From Schaalia odontolytica (GTDB lineage: Bacteria > Actinomycetota > Actinomycetes > Actinomycetales > Actinomycetaceae), in contig NZ_PKKM01000006.1 of NCBI RefSeq assembly GCF_002847525.1, positions 1 to 64,000 on the forward strand: 64,000 bases of DNA, in the 5' to 3' direction. Under the pieces are notes generated by a model. That model searched no databases. It was not told where the DNA came from and was given only the letters and a program-made list of their open reading frames with translations. This document shows, piece after piece, positions 14,856-25,627 of this stretch. Numbering within the stretch: the first letter of the stretch is position 1; every line of letters starts with the position of its first letter. Both the position numbers and the translations under genes were made by a program.

Positions 14856-17696
14856 GTGGCAAAGTTGCGTGTCCACGAGCTCGCCAAAGAGCTCGGAATC
14901 ACCAGCAAAGAACTGATGGGTCACCTGAAGGAAGCAGGTGAATTCGTCAAGTCGTCGTCGTCCTCGCTCGAACCGCCCGTTGTGCGGCAGATGCGCGAGA
15001 AGTTCGCGGCGGCCCCCAAGACCAAGAAGGCGGACGCAAAGCCCGCCGCTAAGGCCCCCAAGCCCAGTGCGGCCAAGCCCGCCGCAAAGAAGGCTGCGGC
15101 TCCCGCAGAAGCGACCGCTGACGCGGCCCCCAAGGCCGCTCCCAAGGCGGACGCTCCCAAGCCCGGCGCGCCTAAGCCCGCCGCGGCCGCGAAGAGCGCG
15201 CCCAAGCCTCGTGCCAAGAAGCCCGAAGGTGCCCCCAAGCCCGCTGGCCGTAAGCCCGCAGAGGCTGGCGCCCCCAAGCCCGCGCCGCGTCGCACCGACG
15301 CTCCGCGCCCGGCTCGCCCCGGCGGCCCCCGTCCCGGTGGACCGCGCCCGGGCAACAACCCCTACGCATCCTCGCAGGGCATGCCCCGTCCGGGTGGCTC
15401 AGGTGGCCCGCGTCCCGGCACCCCGCGTCCGGGTGGCTCCGGTAACGGTGGCCCGCGTCCCGGCGCTACGCGTCAGGGTGCTTCCGGTAACGGTGGCCCG
15501 CGTTCCGGCGCTACGCGTCAGGGTGCTTCCGGTAACGGTGGCCCGCGTCCCGGCGGCAACCGCCCCAACCCGGGTATGATGCCCGGCCAGGCGAACTTCG
15601 CTCGTAACGCCGCCTCCGGTAACGGTGGCGCAGAGCGCGGCGGTCGCGGCGGTGGCCGCGGTCGCGGCGGCGCGCGTCCCGGCGCCGGTGCAGGCGGCGG
15701 CGCACCCCAGAACAACGGCGGCGGCTTCGGCGGTCCCCGCGGCGGTGGCCGCGGCGGTCGCGGCTCCACGCCGGGCGCATTCGGTCGCGGAGGCGGCCGT
15801 TCGCAGCGCGGACGCAAGTCGAAGCGCGCGAAGCGCCAAGAGTACGAGCAGCAGAACGCACCCGTCATCGGCGGCGTGTCGATCCCGCGCGGTAACGGCG
15901 CGCAGATCCGCATCCGCCAGGGCGCATCGCTGGCTGACCTCGCCGAGAAGATCGACGTCAATCCCGCGGCACTCGTGACGGTCCTCTTCGCCCTGGGCGA
16001 GATGGCAACCGCCACGCAGTCCCTCGACCAGGACACCTTCGAGGCCCTGGGCGCGGAGCTCGGCTACGACGTCAAGGTCGTCTCCCCCGAGGACGAGGAC
16101 CGCGAGCTGCTCGAGTCCTTCGACATCGACCTCGAGGCCGAAGAACTCGACGACGCCGAGAACATGGTGCCCCGTCCGCCGGTCGTCACCGTCATGGGTC
16201 ACGTCGACCACGGTAAGACGAAGCTGCTCGACGCGATCCGTCACACGGACGTTGTCGACACCGAGCACGGCGGCATCACCCAGCACATCGGCGCCTACCA
16301 GGTCACAGTCAAGGCTGAGGACGGCACCGCCCGCCCGATCACCTTCATCGATACCCCCGGTCACGAGGCCTTCACGGCCATGCGTGCCCGCGGTGCCCAG
16401 GTCACCGACATCGCGATCCTCGTGGTCGCAGCCGATGACGGCGTCATGCCCCAGACGGTTGAGGCCATCAACCACGCGCAGGCCGCCGGCGTTCCGATCG
16501 TCGTCGCGGTGAACAAGGTCGATAAGGACACGGCGAACCCGGAGAAGATCCGCTCCCAGCTCACCGAGTACGGCCTGGTCGCGGAAGAGTACGGCGGCGA
16601 CGTCATGTTCGTGAACATCTCCGCCAAGCAGCGCCAGGGCATCCGCGAGCTGCTCGAGGCCGTCCTGCTGACTGCCGACGCGGCGCTGACCCTCGAGGCC
16701 AACCCGAACACCGATGCGCGCGGCGTCGCCATCGAAGCGAACCTGGACAAGGGCCGCGGCGCAGTCGCGACCATGCTCGTCCAGCGCGGCACGCTCCACG
16801 TGGGCGACTCCCTCGTGGTCGGCTCGTCCTACGGTCGCGTGCGTGCGATGTTCGACGACGCCGGTAACGACGTCTCCGAGGCTGGTCCGTCGATGCCCGT
16901 CGCGGTCCTCGGTCTCACGTCCGTCCCGCGCGCCGGCGACTCGTTCCTGGTCGCGTCGGATGACCGCACGGCCCGCCAGATCGCCGACAAGCGTGAGGCT
17001 GCTGAGCGTCAGGCCCTGCTGGCCAAGCGTCGCAAGCGCGTCTCCCTGGAGGACTTCGACAAGGTCCTGGCCGAGGGCGAGGTCGACACCCTCAACCTGG
17101 TCATCAAGGGCGACGTGTCCGGTGCCGTCGAGGCCCTGGAAGACTCGCTCCTGCGCATCGACGTGGGCGACGAGGTCGCGCTGCGTATCATCCACCGCGG
17201 CGTTGGTGCGATCACGCAGAACGACGTCAACCTGGCGACCGTCGACAACGCGGTCATCATCGGCTTCAACGTCCGTCCCGCCGAGCGCGTGGCCGAGATG
17301 GCGGATGCCGAGGGCGTCGAGATCAAGTACTACAACGTCATCTACTCTGCGATCGACGACATTGAGGCTGCTCTCAAGGGCATGCTCAAGCCGATCTACG
17401 AGGAGGTCCAGCTGGGTACCGCGGAGATCCGTCAGGTCTTCCGCTCCGGCAAGTTCGGCAACATCGCCGGTTCGATCGTCCGCTCCGGCACGATCAAGCG
17501 CGGCACCAAGGCTCGCCTGGTGCGCGACGGTGTGGTTGTCGCCGAGAACCTCGAGATCGCGTCCCTGCGTCGCGAGAAGGACGACGTCACCGAGGTCCGC
17601 GAGGGCTACGAGTGCGGTATCACGCTGGGTCACAAGGACATCGCCGAAGGCGACATCATTGAGACCTGGGAGATGCGCGAGAAGGCTCGTGACTGA
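14856..17696 (+). CDS. infB: Translation initiation factor IF-2
   Basis: 946 aa. IF-2 delivers fMet-tRNA to the 30S subunit and drives subunit joining with GTP. An IF2_N domain (residues 1-50) is followed by a long low-complexity linker: Ala/Pro/Lys-rich to about 160, then Gly/Arg/Pro-rich to about 325 with three 15-residue repeats. The G domain has [13 protein letters not shown] and NKVDK (about 450-560), followed by the EF-Tu-like, IF-2 and C-terminal domains. It starts at GTG with GGAG 4 nt before. A 136-nt gap follows ylxR. Confidence 0.96.
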   Translation: MAKLRVHELAKELGITSKELMGHLKEAGEFVKSSSSSLEPPVVRQMREKFAAAPKTKKADAKPAAKAPKPSAAKPAAKKAAAPAEATADAAPKAAPKADAPKPGAPKPAAAAKSAPKPRAKKPEGAPKPAGRKPAEAGAPKPAPRRTDAPRPARPGGPRPGGPRPGNNPYASSQGMPRPGGSGGPRPGTPRPGGSGNGGPRPGATRQGASGNGGPRSGATRQGASGNGGPRPGGNRPNPGMMPGQANFARNAASGNGGAERGGRGGGRGRGGARPGAGAGGGAPQNNGGGFGGPRGGGRGGRGSTPGAFGRGGGRSQRGRKSKRAKRQEYEQQNAPVIGGVSIPRGNGAQIRIRQGASLADLAEKIDVNPAALVTVLFALGEMATATQSLDQDTFEALGAELGYDVKVVSPEDEDRELLESFDIDLEAEELDDAENMVPRPPVVTVMGHVDHGKTKLLDAIRHTDVVDTEHGGITQHIGAYQVTVKAEDGTARPITFIDTPGHEAFTAMRARGAQVTDIAILVVAADDGVMPQTVEAINHAQAAGVPIVVAVNKVDKDTANPEKIRSQLTEYGLVAEEYGGDVMFVNISAKQRQGIRELLEAVLLTADAALTLEANPNTDARGVAIEANLDKGRGAVATMLVQRGTLHVGDSLVVGSSYGRVRAMFDDAGNDVSEAGPSMPVAVLGLTSVPRAGDSFLVASDDRTARQIADKREAAERQALLAKRRKRVSLEDFDKVLAEGEVDTLNLVIKGDVSGAVEALEDSLLRIDVGDEVALRIIHRGVGAITQNDVNLATVDNAVIIGFNVRPAERVAEMADAEGVEIKYYNVIYSAIDDIEAALKGMLKPIYEEVQLGTAEIRQVFRSGKFGNIAGSIVRSGTIKRGTKARLVRDGVVVAENLEIASLRREKDDVTEVREGYECGITLGHKDIAEGDIIETWEMREKARD
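15432..15566 (+). repeat. Three 45-bp tandem repeats inside infB
   Basis: Units 15432-15476, 15477-15521 and 15522-15566 encode [30 protein letters not shown] and [15 protein letters not shown]. The first two are almost identical at DNA level. They lie in the disordered linker of IF-2, where length changes should be tolerated. Confidence 0.85.
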
Positions 17697-17712
17697 TCGC
17701 ATGGCTTGAAGT

Positions 17713-17747
17713 ATCGGGGTCCGGGCACGCTCGGACCCCGATCTTCT
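17713..17747 (+). terminator. infB terminator
   Basis: ATCGGGGTCCG pairs perfectly with CGGACCCCGAT around an 8-nt loop, followed by CTTCTCCC. It separates infB from rbfA, though readthrough is likely since the genes form one conserved block. Confidence 0.75.
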
Positions 17748-17795
17748 CCCACCCAAGTGTTTTGACCAGGGCATACCGCCCGGAAGGAGGGCGCG

Positions 17796-18248
17796 ATGGC
17801 TGACGAAGCTCGCGTTCGAAAGGTGCAGGAGCGAATCCTGCAGACCGTTGCGTCGATGATCGGACGCCAGGTGAAGGATCCTCGCCTGGAGCTCGTGACC
17901 ATCACGGACGTGCGCGTGACGGGCGACCTGCAGCACGCATCCATCTTCTACACGGTGCTCGGTGACGACGAGCAGCGCGAGAAGGCAGCGCGCGCGTTCG
18001 CGTCCGCGCAGGGTCTTTTCCGCTCCCGCGTGGGCAAGGCGCTAGGTCTGCGCCTGACCCCGACCCTGGAGTTCATCCCCGATGCCCTGCCCGAGAGCGC
18101 CGCCGCGCTCGAGGACGCCCTGGCAAAGGCTAAGGCGAAGGACGAGGCCATCGCTGCCGCGTCCGCGGGTGCGACCTACGCCGGCGACGCCGACCCCTAC
18201 CGTCACGACGACGAAGAGGACGAGGCCGACGCGAAGGATTGGGCCTGA
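17796..18248 (+). CDS. rbfA: 30S ribosome-binding factor RbfA
   Basis: 150 aa. It has the KH-like RbfA fold: [42 protein letters not shown] and the C-terminal TPTLEFIPD. RbfA helps 16S rRNA 5'-end maturation. An acidic C-terminal tail ([11 protein letters not shown]) extends past the domain. A strong GGAAGGAGG precedes the ATG. truB begins 5 nt after the stop. Confidence 0.95.
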   Translation: MADEARVRKVQERILQTVASMIGRQVKDPRLELVTITDVRVTGDLQHASIFYTVLGDDEQREKAARAFASAQGLFRSRVGKALGLRLTPTLEFIPDALPESAAALEDALAKAKAKDEAIAAASAGATYAGDADPYRHDDEEDEADAKDWA

Positions 18249-18253
18249 CCCTC

Positions 18254-19306
18254 ATGGCTCGTCGCCCCGATAATCCTCGTCCCGGCCTGCTTGTCATCGA
18301 CAAGCCGCAGGGGCTCACCAGCCACGACGTGGTCTCGCGCGTGCGACGCCTGGCCCACACCCGCAAGGTGGGGCACGGCGGCACCCTGGACCCGATGGCC
18401 ACGGGAGTCCTCGTCATCGGCATTGGCAAGGCGACGAAGCTGCTCACCTGGGTGAGCGGTCATTCGAAGGAATATCGGGCGACGATCCGCTTCGGCGTCG
18501 CCACCAACACGGACGACGCTGAGGGCGTCGCGACCGAGGCCGTTGGCTGCGCCTCGCTGAGTGAGGAGCAGCTCGAGGCTGCGCTCGCGCCGCTGCGCGG
18601 GGACATTATGCAGGTGCCCTCGACCGTCTCGGCGATCAAGGTGAACGGCAAGCGCGCTTACGCGCTTGCCCGCGCCGGTGAAGACGTCGAGCTGGCGGCG
18701 CGTCCGGTGCGCATTTCGCGCCTGGAGGTCCTTTCGCCCCCGCGCCCCGTCGAGTGCGTGCTGGAGGAATCCGACGCGGACAATGCGCCCGACGAACAGG
18801 TTCCCTCCGGCCCCGTTCGCGTGGTCGATGTTGATGTCGTCGTCGAGTGCTCCTCGGGCACCTATGTGCGCGCCCTCGCGCGCGACGCCGGCGAGGCGCT
18901 CGGTGTGGGTGCCCACCTGACCGCGCTGTGCCGCACGCGCGTGGGCGACGTGCCCCTGGAGACGGCGATGACGCTCGAGGAACTGAGCGCCGCCGTCGGG
19001 GCAGCCACCCCGGAAGGGGAGGTGGACGCAGAACCGGTCCTGCCCCTCGTCCCCCTGGGCGAGGCTGCACGCACGATGTTCCCCTCGCTCCTCCTGTCCG
19101 ACGCCGAGGCTGGGGCGTTCGCGCACGGCCAGGCCCCGAGGCGCTCGCGTGACGAGCTGGCACAGTGGGCGGTCGAGGCTGGCTACTGCCCGCAGAGCAC
19201 CCCTGAGGAGGAGGCCGCGCCGATCGCCGCCGTCGCGCCCGACGGCACTGTTCTCGGCCTGCTCCGCATTGACGGGACTCGCCTGCGTACCGTCCTGGTT
19301 TTCTAG
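18254..19306 (+). CDS. truB: tRNA pseudouridine(55) synthase TruB
   Basis: 350 aa. It makes pseudouridine 55 in the T-loop of tRNAs. Seen are the start GLLVIDKPQGLTSHDVV, the catalytic motif GHGGTLDPMATGVL with the active Asp at about residue 41, and the C-terminal PUA-type region. An acidic insertion near residues 165-180 (EESDADNAPDEQ) is longer than in typical TruB. The ATG at 18254 is preferred over an upstream TTG because homology begins just after it. Confidence 0.94.
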   Translation: MARRPDNPRPGLLVIDKPQGLTSHDVVSRVRRLAHTRKVGHGGTLDPMATGVLVIGIGKATKLLTWVSGHSKEYRATIRFGVATNTDDAEGVATEAVGCASLSEEQLEAALAPLRGDIMQVPSTVSAIKVNGKRAYALARAGEDVELAARPVRISRLEVLSPPRPVECVLEESDADNAPDEQVPSGPVRVVDVDVVVECSSGTYVRALARDAGEALGVGAHLTALCRTRVGDVPLETAMTLEELSAAVGAATPEGEVDAEPVLPLVPLGEAARTMFPSLLLSDAEAGAFAHGQAPRRSRDELAQWAVEAGYCPQSTPEEEAAPIAAVAPDGTVLGLLRIDGTRLRTVLVF

Positions 19307-19316
19307 AAAGAGACTC

Positions 19317-20306
19317 ATGAACGTTTGGTATTCCCTCACTGACATCCCCGGCAACGAAGCCAGTGTCGTGACCATCGGCAACTTCGACGGCATGCACAAC
19401 GGACACAAGAAGGTCATCTCCACCTGCATCGAGCGCGCCCATAAGCTCGGCGTCGAAGCCGTGGCCATCACGTTCGACCCGCACCCGATCCAGGTCCACA
19501 AGCCCGAGGTGGGCCTCCAGCTGATCTCCCCGCTGCGCGACCGCCTCGACGCGATGGCCGCCGCAGGACTGGACGCCACGCTCGTCGCCCACTACGACGC
19601 AAGCGTCTACAGCCTCGAAGCCGACGAGTTCGTCTACGAGTACCTGGTGGAGCGCTGCGGTGCGCGCGAGGTCGTCGTCGGAGAAGACTTCCGTTTCGGA
19701 CGCGGCAACGCGGGCACCATCGACACGCTGCGCGAGCTCGGGCGCCGCTACGGCTTCAACGTCATTACGGTCACCGACATCGAGGCCCCCGAGGGGCGCC
19801 GCTGGTCCTCCTCGTGGGTGCGCGAGCTCCTCGCCGCCGGCGACGTGTCCGGTGCCGCCCGCGTCCTCGGCCATCTTCACCGCATCCGCGGCACCGTGTG
19901 CCACGGCTTCAAGCGCGGCCGCACCCTCGGCTTCCCGACCGCAAACCTGTCCGAGGACGTCGAAGGCGTCATCCCCGCCGACGGCGTCTACGCCGGGTGG
20001 GTCGTGCGCGCCGTGCCCGGCACCCAATCCGCCGAGTTCCTCCCCGCCGCCATTTCCGTGGGCACCAACCCCCAGTTCAACGGCGTCGAACGCACCGTCG
20101 AAGCTCACGTCCTGGGCCGCTCCGACCTCAACCTGTACGGCGAACGTATCGCGGTGACCTTCGTATCGCGCATCCGCCCCATGCTCTCCTTCGACTCCCT
20201 CGACGAACTGCTCACCCAGATGGACGATGACCTGCGCCAGACGGCCTCCGTCCTCGGCATCGGCGTCGCCGGGCGCGTCGATCCCGACTCCGTCACCGCG
20301 CGATAG
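19317..20306 (+). CDS. ribF: Bifunctional riboflavin kinase / FAD synthetase
   Basis: 329 aa. The N-terminal FMN adenylyltransferase domain (1-185) shows the nucleotidyltransferase signature IGNFDGMHNGHKKV and VGEDFRFGRGNAG plus the WSSSWVREL motif. The C-terminal riboflavin kinase domain (about 190-325) shows GRTLGFPTANL, the ADGVYAGWV strand and SVGTNPQFNG. It makes FMN and FAD from riboflavin. It starts 11 nt after truB, the usual actinobacterial order. Confidence 0.95.
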   Translation: MNVWYSLTDIPGNEASVVTIGNFDGMHNGHKKVISTCIERAHKLGVEAVAITFDPHPIQVHKPEVGLQLISPLRDRLDAMAAAGLDATLVAHYDASVYSLEADEFVYEYLVERCGAREVVVGEDFRFGRGNAGTIDTLRELGRRYGFNVITVTDIEAPEGRRWSSSWVRELLAAGDVSGAARVLGHLHRIRGTVCHGFKRGRTLGFPTANLSEDVEGVIPADGVYAGWVVRAVPGTQSAEFLPAAISVGTNPQFNGVERTVEAHVLGRSDLNLYGERIAVTFVSRIRPMLSFDSLDELLTQMDDDLRQTASVLGIGVAGRVDPDSVTAR

Positions 20307-20417
20307 GGCGCCCTCCGCTTCGCCTGGTCTCGCTCCCAAGGGGGCGCACGCACCCAGCCCGAGGCCGGGGGAGCGCAGAGCGGGGAGGGGAGAAGGCCTC
20401 GTGAGAAGGCAGAATCG

Positions 20418-20446
20418 TTAGGTTGGTCGCTCATTGTGGGGATAAT
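20418..20446 (+). promoter_or_regulatory. Candidate rpsO promoter
   Basis: GATAAT (20441-20446) is a good -10, with TTAGGT (20418-20423) 17 nt upstream as a weak -35. The transcript would carry a leader of about 95 nt before rpsO. Confidence 0.5.
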
Positions 20447-20460
20447 GCCGGTGGCGTGCT

Positions 20461-20548
20461 ACTGTAGAAAGGCCGTACACCGGCCGCGGACTGTCAGCAC
20501 CCGGGAAAAGCCCGGATGCCCCGCGCAACGAACACAAAGGAGAAGCCT
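20461..20548 (+). promoter_or_regulatory. rpsO 5' leader with two hairpins
   Basis: GGCCG/CGGCC (20471-20485) and GCACCCGGG/CCCGGATGC (20497-20519, one mismatch, loop AAAAG) fold just before the AAAGGAG ribosome site. S15 controls its own translation through leader RNA in several bacteria; whether this leader does so is inference. Confidence 0.4.
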
Positions 20549-20818
20549 GTGCCGCTGAGCAAGGACGTCAAGGACCAGATCATCGCCGAGTACGCGACCC
20601 ATGAGGGCGACACCGGTTCCCCCGAGGTGCAGATCGCGCTGCTGACCCGCCGCATCAAGGATCTGACCGAGCACTTCAAGACCCACACGCACGACCACCA
20701 CTCCCGTCGTGGCCTGCTGCTGCTGGTCGGCCGTCGTCGCCGCCTGCTGGGTTACCTGGCTGACATCGACATCGAGCGTTATCGCTCGCTCATCGAGCGT
20801 CTCGGCCTGCGCCGCTGA
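20549..20818 (+). CDS. rpsO: 30S ribosomal protein S15
   Basis: 89 aa, exactly the S15 length. It begins [33 protein letters not shown] and contains the conserved [23 protein letters not shown] helix pair that binds 16S rRNA and forms bridge B4. GTG at 20549 is the start: AAAGGAG is 7 nt upstream and the upstream in-frame codons are not homologous. Confidence 0.97.
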   Translation: MPLSKDVKDQIIAEYATHEGDTGSPEVQIALLTRRIKDLTEHFKTHTHDHHSRRGLLLLVGRRRRLLGYLADIDIERYRSLIERLGLRR

Positions 20819-20826
20819 TTTTGGGT

Positions 20827-20861
20827 CGGCCCGCCTCCCGTAGCGGAGACGGGCCGGTTTT
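20827..20861 (+). terminator. rpsO terminator
   Basis: CGGCCCG and an inner CCTCC pair with GGAG and CGGGCCG, followed by GTTTTC. It starts 9 nt after the rpsO stop. Confidence 0.8.
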
Positions 20862-21002
20862 CACACGCCCGCCTCGGGCAAACCGTTATTTCTCGCGCGA
20901 AAGCCGCCGGTTTTCGACAGTGGCCTACGGAGCGTCTATCCGTGGGCTTCGATCGAAGGCCGAAGTGGAGCGCGACACCAACAAACCAAGGAGAAACGCC
21001 CC

Positions 21003-23348
21003 ATGATGGAAGGCTCCGACATCATCGCCGCAGAGGCGATTATCGATAACGGCCGTTTCGGCAAGCGCACCGTGCGCTTCGAAACCGGCCGTCTCGCCAA
21101 GCAGGCCGCCGGCTCTGCCCTGGCCTACCTGGACGATTCCACCACCGTTCTGTCCGCCACCACGGTGGGCAAGAACCCCAAGGACCAGTTCGACTTCTTC
21201 CCGCTGACCGTCGACGTTGAAGAGCGTCAGTACGCCGCGGGTCGCATCCCCGGTTCCTTCTTCCGCCGCGAAGGCCGCGCGGGCACCGAGGCCATCCTGG
21301 CCGCCCGCCTCATCGACCGCCCGCTGCGCCCCGGCTTCGTCAAGGGCCTGCGTAACGAGGTCCAGGTCGTCGAGACCGTCCTGACGATCGATCCGGACGA
21401 CGCCTACGACGTTCTGGCGATCAACGCCGCGTCCATGTCCACCCAGATCGCCGGCCTGCCCTTCACCGGCCCGATCGGCGGCACCCGCCTGGCGCTCATC
21501 GACGACCAGTGGGTCGCGTTCCCGCGCTGGAGCGAGCTCGAGCGTTCCGTGTTCAACATCGTTGTCGCGGGCCGCATCGTCACCAAGGAAGACGGCTCCG
21601 AAGACGTCGCGATCATGATGGTCGAGGCCGGCGGCGGCAAGAACGAGTGGGAGCTCATTCAGGCTGGCGCCACCGCCCCCACCGAAGACGTCGTGGCCGA
21701 CGGCCTCGAGGCCGCCAAGCCCTTCATCAAGGCCCTGTGCGAGGCTCAGCTCAAGGTGGCCGAGAAGGCCTCCAAGGAGACCGTTGAGTTCCCGCTGTTC
21801 CTGGACTACACCGACGAAGAGTACGCGGCGGTCGAGGAGTTCGCGGCCGAGAAGGTCGCCCAGGCCCTGCTGACCGAGGGCAAGCTCGCTCGCGACGAGG
21901 CCGTTGACGCCGTCAAGGAAGAGATGCTTGAGGCCCTGGCCGAGCGCTTCCCCGAGTCGGAGAAGGCCCTCAAGGCTGCCTTCCGCTCGCTCGAGAAGGC
22001 CACGATCCGTAACCGCACCCTGCGCGAAGAGATCCGCATGGACGGCCGTACCCCGCGCCAGATCCGTTCCCTCTCCGCCGAGGTCGAGGTCCTGCCCCGC
22101 GTGCACGGCTCCGCCCTGTTCCAGCGTGGCGAGACCCAGATCCTGGGCATCACCACCCTGGCCATGCTGCGCATGGAGCAGCAGATCGACAACCTGTCGC
22201 CCGTCAACGCCAAGCGTTACATGCACCAGTACAACTTCGCTCCGTTCTCGACGGGCGAGGTTGGCCGCGTCGGCTCCCCGAAGCGCCGCGAGATCGGCCA
22301 CGGCGACCTGGCCGAGCGCGCCCTGGTTCCCGTCCTGCCCTCGCGTGAGGATTTCCCCTACGCGATCCGTCAGGTCTCCGAGACCATGGGCTCCAACGGC
22401 TCCTCGTCGATGGGCTCCGTCTGCGCCTCGACCCTGTCCCTCCTCCAGGCCGGCGTGCCGCTGCGCGCCCCCGTCGCGGGCATCGCGATGGGCCTGATGA
22501 CCGGTGAGGTCGATGGCCAGTTCAAGGCCGTCACCCTGACCGACATCCTGGGCGCCGAGGACGGCTTCGGCGACATGGACTTCAAGGTTGCCGGTACCCG
22601 TGACTTCATCACGGCCCTGCAGCTGGACACCAAGCTCGACGGCATCGATTCCCAGGTGCTGCGCGCCGCGCTGGCCCAGGCCCGCGACGCCCGCCTGGCA
22701 ATTCTCGACCTGATCAACCAGGCGATCGACGGCCCGGATGAGATGAGCCCCAACGCTCCTCGCATCATCACCGTCAAGGTTCCCGTCGACAAGATCGGCG
22801 AGGTCATCGGCCCCAAGGGCAAGATGATCAACCAGATCCAGGACGAGACCGGCGCTGACGTCACCATCGAGGACGACGGGACCGTCTACATCGCCTCCTC
22901 CGACGGCGCCTCCGCCGAGGCCGCCCGCACGATGGTCAACCAGATCGCGAACCCGCAGATGCCCGAGGTCGGCGAGCGCTTCGTCGGCACGGTCGTCAAG
23001 ACCACCTCGTTCGGCGCGTTCGTGTCGCTGACCCCCGGTAAGGACGGCCTCCTGCACATCTCGCAGGTCCGTCGCCTCGTGGGCGGCAAGCGCATCGACT
23101 CCGTGGACGATGTCCTGCAGGTCGGCCAGCAGGTCGAGGTCGAGATCGCTGAGATCGGCGACCGCGGCAAGCTGAGCCTGCACGCCGTCATCGACGGCGA
23201 GGCCGGCGAGCTCGAGGCCGCCGAGGGCGAGCAGACCGAGCAGCGCCGTGAGCGCCGCGATCGCTCCGAGCGTCGCGAGCGTCGCCCCCGTACCCGCACC
23301 CGTCGCCGCCGTGACGACGAGCGCGAGGATGGCGCTTCCGAGGAGTGA
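21003..23348 (+). CDS. pnp: Polyribonucleotide nucleotidyltransferase (PNPase)
   Basis: 781 aa. PNPase degrades RNA 3' to 5' with phosphate. Two RNase PH domains (about 10-235 and 340-550, the second with [12 protein letters not shown] and the active-site SRED...DMDFKVAGT), a KH domain ([17 protein letters not shown]) and an S1 domain ([19 protein letters not shown]) are in order. The C-terminus is a highly basic/acidic mixed tail rich in Arg (about 745-781), as in actinobacterial PNPases. AAGGAG is 9 nt before the ATG-ATG pair. Confidence 0.97.
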   Translation: MMEGSDIIAAEAIIDNGRFGKRTVRFETGRLAKQAAGSALAYLDDSTTVLSATTVGKNPKDQFDFFPLTVDVEERQYAAGRIPGSFFRREGRAGTEAILAARLIDRPLRPGFVKGLRNEVQVVETVLTIDPDDAYDVLAINAASMSTQIAGLPFTGPIGGTRLALIDDQWVAFPRWSELERSVFNIVVAGRIVTKEDGSEDVAIMMVEAGGGKNEWELIQAGATAPTEDVVADGLEAAKPFIKALCEAQLKVAEKASKETVEFPLFLDYTDEEYAAVEEFAAEKVAQALLTEGKLARDEAVDAVKEEMLEALAERFPESEKALKAAFRSLEKATIRNRTLREEIRMDGRTPRQIRSLSAEVEVLPRVHGSALFQRGETQILGITTLAMLRMEQQIDNLSPVNAKRYMHQYNFAPFSTGEVGRVGSPKRREIGHGDLAERALVPVLPSREDFPYAIRQVSETMGSNGSSSMGSVCASTLSLLQAGVPLRAPVAGIAMGLMTGEVDGQFKAVTLTDILGAEDGFGDMDFKVAGTRDFITALQLDTKLDGIDSQVLRAALAQARDARLAILDLINQAIDGPDEMSPNAPRIITVKVPVDKIGEVIGPKGKMINQIQDETGADVTIEDDGTVYIASSDGASAEAARTMVNQIANPQMPEVGERFVGTVVKTTSFGAFVSLTPGKDGLLHISQVRRLVGGKRIDSVDDVLQVGQQVEVEIAEIGDRGKLSLHAVIDGEAGELEAAEGEQTEQRRERRDRSERRERRPRTRTRRRRDDEREDGASEE

Positions 23349-23372
23349 GTAGCTCCCGCTAGCTAAATCGGA

Positions 23373-23420
23373 CCGGTGGCCGGGACGGAGCGTGTGCTCC
23401 GCCCGGCCACCGGCCTTTTT
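23373..23420 (+). terminator. pnp terminator
   Basis: A 12-bp stem CCGGTGGCCGGG/CCCGGCCACCGG, an inner CGGAG/CTCCG stem, then CCTTTTTG. It is a textbook intrinsic terminator. Confidence 0.88.
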
Positions 23421-23482
23421 GCGGCTACACTGTGAACGTTTCGTGCCAACCCCCGGATTATGGGGGACGCAAGAGGAGAAGT

Positions 23483-24787
23483 ATGACGCCCAAGCCGCTG
23501 CCGCTCGACGAGGCCCGCCTATCCATCGAGGATGGCGACACCCGCATTGAACGCACGATCCTGGGAGCCGGGACGCGTGTCCTGACCCAGGAGATTCCCG
23601 CAACGAAGAGCGCGGGCGTGTCCCTGTGGGTGCCCGTGGGGTCGCGCGACGAGGGGCCGCGCACGGCCGGGTCGACCCACTTCCTCGAGCACCTTCTGTT
23701 CAAGGGGACGAACAAGCGTTCCGCCCTTGACATCGCCGTCGCCTTCGACAGCGTGGGCGGCGAGTCAAACGCGGAGACTGCTCGCGAGCACACCGCCTAC
23801 TGGGCGCGCGTGCGTGACGCGGACCTCGACATGGCGATTGAGACGCTGACCGACATGGTCACCGACTCACGCCTCGACGAGGAAGATTTCTCGATGGAGC
23901 GCGGCGTCATCCTCGACGAACTGGCGATGGGGGAGGACTCGCCCACGGACACGGTCCACGACACCTTCCAGCTGGCCGTCCACGGCGACCGCCCGATCGG
24001 ACGCCCCGTCGGCGGCACGCCCCAGGCCATCCGTGAGGTCGAGCGCGCGGACGTCTGGGAGCACTACCAGGCCCACTACGGCCCCTCATCCCTCATCGTC
24101 GCCGCCGCCGGCAACGTCGACCACGATTCAGTGTGCGAGCGCGTGCAGGCCGCCCTGGAGGGATCGCCCTGGGACGTGGGCAGCGCGGCCTCGCCCCGGC
24201 CTCGTCGATCCACGACCGTGAACCCCATCGCCGACCACGACAAGGACATCACCCGCCGCCGCGACGTCACCCAGGCGCACGTCATCATCGGTTGTGAGGG
24301 CCTGGCGGCAACGGACCCGGCGGGCCCGACCATGAGCGTCCTGCTGTCGGTCCTGGGCGGCTCCATGTCGTCGCGCCTCTTCCAGGAGGTGCGCGAAAAG
24401 CGCGGCCTGGCCTACACGACCTACGCCTTCGACGTCGCCTACTCCGACACCGGAACCTTCGGCATGTACGCGGGCTGCAGCCCCGACAAGGTTGGTGAGG
24501 TCGAGGCCATCATGCGCGCTCAGCTGGAAGACCTCGCCGCGGACGGCCCGACCGAGGAAGAGATGACGCGCGTGCGCGGACAGGTGCGCGGAGGCGTCGT
24601 CCTGGGCCTCGAAGACAACTGGTCGCGCATGATGCGACTGGGCCGCTCGGAAATCATCGGTCGCTACCGGCCCATCGATGAGTCCCTCGCCGAGTTCGAC
24701 GCGGTGGAATCCGCCGACGTGCGCGCCCTGGCGGCCTCCCTCATCGCCAAGCTGGATTGCCGCGCCCTCGTCCTGCCCACCGAGTGA
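23483..24787 (+). CDS. M16 family zinc metallopeptidase
   Basis: 434 aa. The inverted zinc motif H66-F-L-E69-H70 and the downstream glutamate region (AETAREHTAYWARV) mark an active pitrilysin/insulinase subunit. The second half carries the inactive M16_C domain with the GGSMSSRLFQEVREKRGLAYTTYAF signature. It resembles the mitochondrial-processing-peptidase-like proteins that follow pnp in most actinobacteria. There is no signal peptide, so it probably acts in the cytoplasm; its substrate is unknown. GAGGAG is 5 nt before the ATG. Confidence 0.92.
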   Translation: MTPKPLPLDEARLSIEDGDTRIERTILGAGTRVLTQEIPATKSAGVSLWVPVGSRDEGPRTAGSTHFLEHLLFKGTNKRSALDIAVAFDSVGGESNAETAREHTAYWARVRDADLDMAIETLTDMVTDSRLDEEDFSMERGVILDELAMGEDSPTDTVHDTFQLAVHGDRPIGRPVGGTPQAIREVERADVWEHYQAHYGPSSLIVAAAGNVDHDSVCERVQAALEGSPWDVGSAASPRPRRSTTVNPIADHDKDITRRRDVTQAHVIIGCEGLAATDPAGPTMSVLLSVLGGSMSSRLFQEVREKRGLAYTTYAFDVAYSDTGTFGMYAGCSPDKVGEVEAIMRAQLEDLAADGPTEEEMTRVRGQVRGGVVLGLEDNWSRMMRLGRSEIIGRYRPIDESLAEFDAVESADVRALAASLIAKLDCRALVLPTE

Positions 24788-24886
24788 ACAGTGGGGGAGT
24801 GAGATACCCCCTGTCCATCCGCGCTCGTCGCGCCGAACGCGGGAATACCCTGAAGACAGCCACATAACCGTAAGAAGGAGAGCGCA

Positions 24887-25627
24887 ATGATTCGCGTCGC
24901 AGTGACAGGAGCCAAAGGCCGCATGGGCTCGACCGTCGTTCAGGCGGTGACCGACGCCCCGGACATGGAGGTCGTTGCCCTCTTCGATGCGGGCGACGAG
25001 ATCACGCCGCAGAGCGTCAACGGCGCGCAGGTCGCCGTCGACTTTTCGATCCCCAGCGTCACCGAGTCCAACGTGCACGCGCTCCTCGACGCGGGCGTTG
25101 ACGTGGTCGTGGGCACGACCGGCTGGACGGAAGAGTCCTACGCGCGCGTGCGCGAGCATGCGCAGGCCGCTGGGCGCGCCGTCCTGATCGCCCCGAACTT
25201 CGCGATGGGCGCGGTGCTCGCCATGAAGTTTGCCGCCATGGCCGCCCCCTACTTCGAGTCCGCCGAGGTCATCGAGATGCATCACCCCGCTAAGGTGGAT
25301 GCTCCCTCCGGCACCGCCGTGGCGACCGCGCGGGGCATCGCGAAGGCGCGCGCTGAGGCCGGCCTGGGCGAGATGCCCGACGCGACCGAAACCGACGAGC
25401 TCGGCAGCCGTGGTGGCCGTGTGGATGGCATTCCGGTCCATGCCGTGCGCCTGCGCGGCCTGACCGCCTCGGAGGAGATCCTCCTGGGCAACGCGGGCGA
25501 GCAGCTGGTTATCCGCACGGATTCCTTCGACCGCGTCTCCTTCATGCCCGGTGTCCTGCTCGGCGTGCGCCGCGTGGTCGGCCGCACGGGCCTGACGATT
25601 GGCCTCGACCAGGTGATGGGCCTGTGA
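24887..25627 (+). CDS. dapB: 4-Hydroxy-tetrahydrodipicolinate reductase
   Basis: 246 aa. It reduces 4-hydroxy-tetrahydrodipicolinate to tetrahydrodipicolinate with NAD(P)H, for lysine and meso-diaminopimelate. Seen are the Rossmann motif VTGAKGRMGSTVV, the GTTGW loop, the catalytic E-MHHPAKVDAPSGTA motif and the C-terminal FMPGVLLGVR. AAGGAG precedes the ATG. The stop overlaps the next GTG (GTGA). Confidence 0.95.
   Translation: MIRVAVTGAKGRMGSTVVQAVTDAPDMEVVALFDAGDEITPQSVNGAQVAVDFSIPSVTESNVHALLDAGVDVVVGTTGWTEESYARVREHAQAAGRAVLIAPNFAMGAVLAMKFAAMAAPYFESAEVIEMHHPAKVDAPSGTAVATARGIAKARAEAGLGEMPDATETDELGSRGGRVDGIPVHAVRLRGLTASEEILLGNAGEQLVIRTDSFDRVSFMPGVLLGVRRVVGRTGLTIGLDQVMGL

Noticed and set aside
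15399..17936. Long minus-strand frame opposite infB
   Set aside because: Shadow of the IF-2 gene; no homology and biased composition.
20925..23603. Long minus-strand frame opposite pnp
   Set aside because: Shadow of PNPase codon pattern; no independent support.
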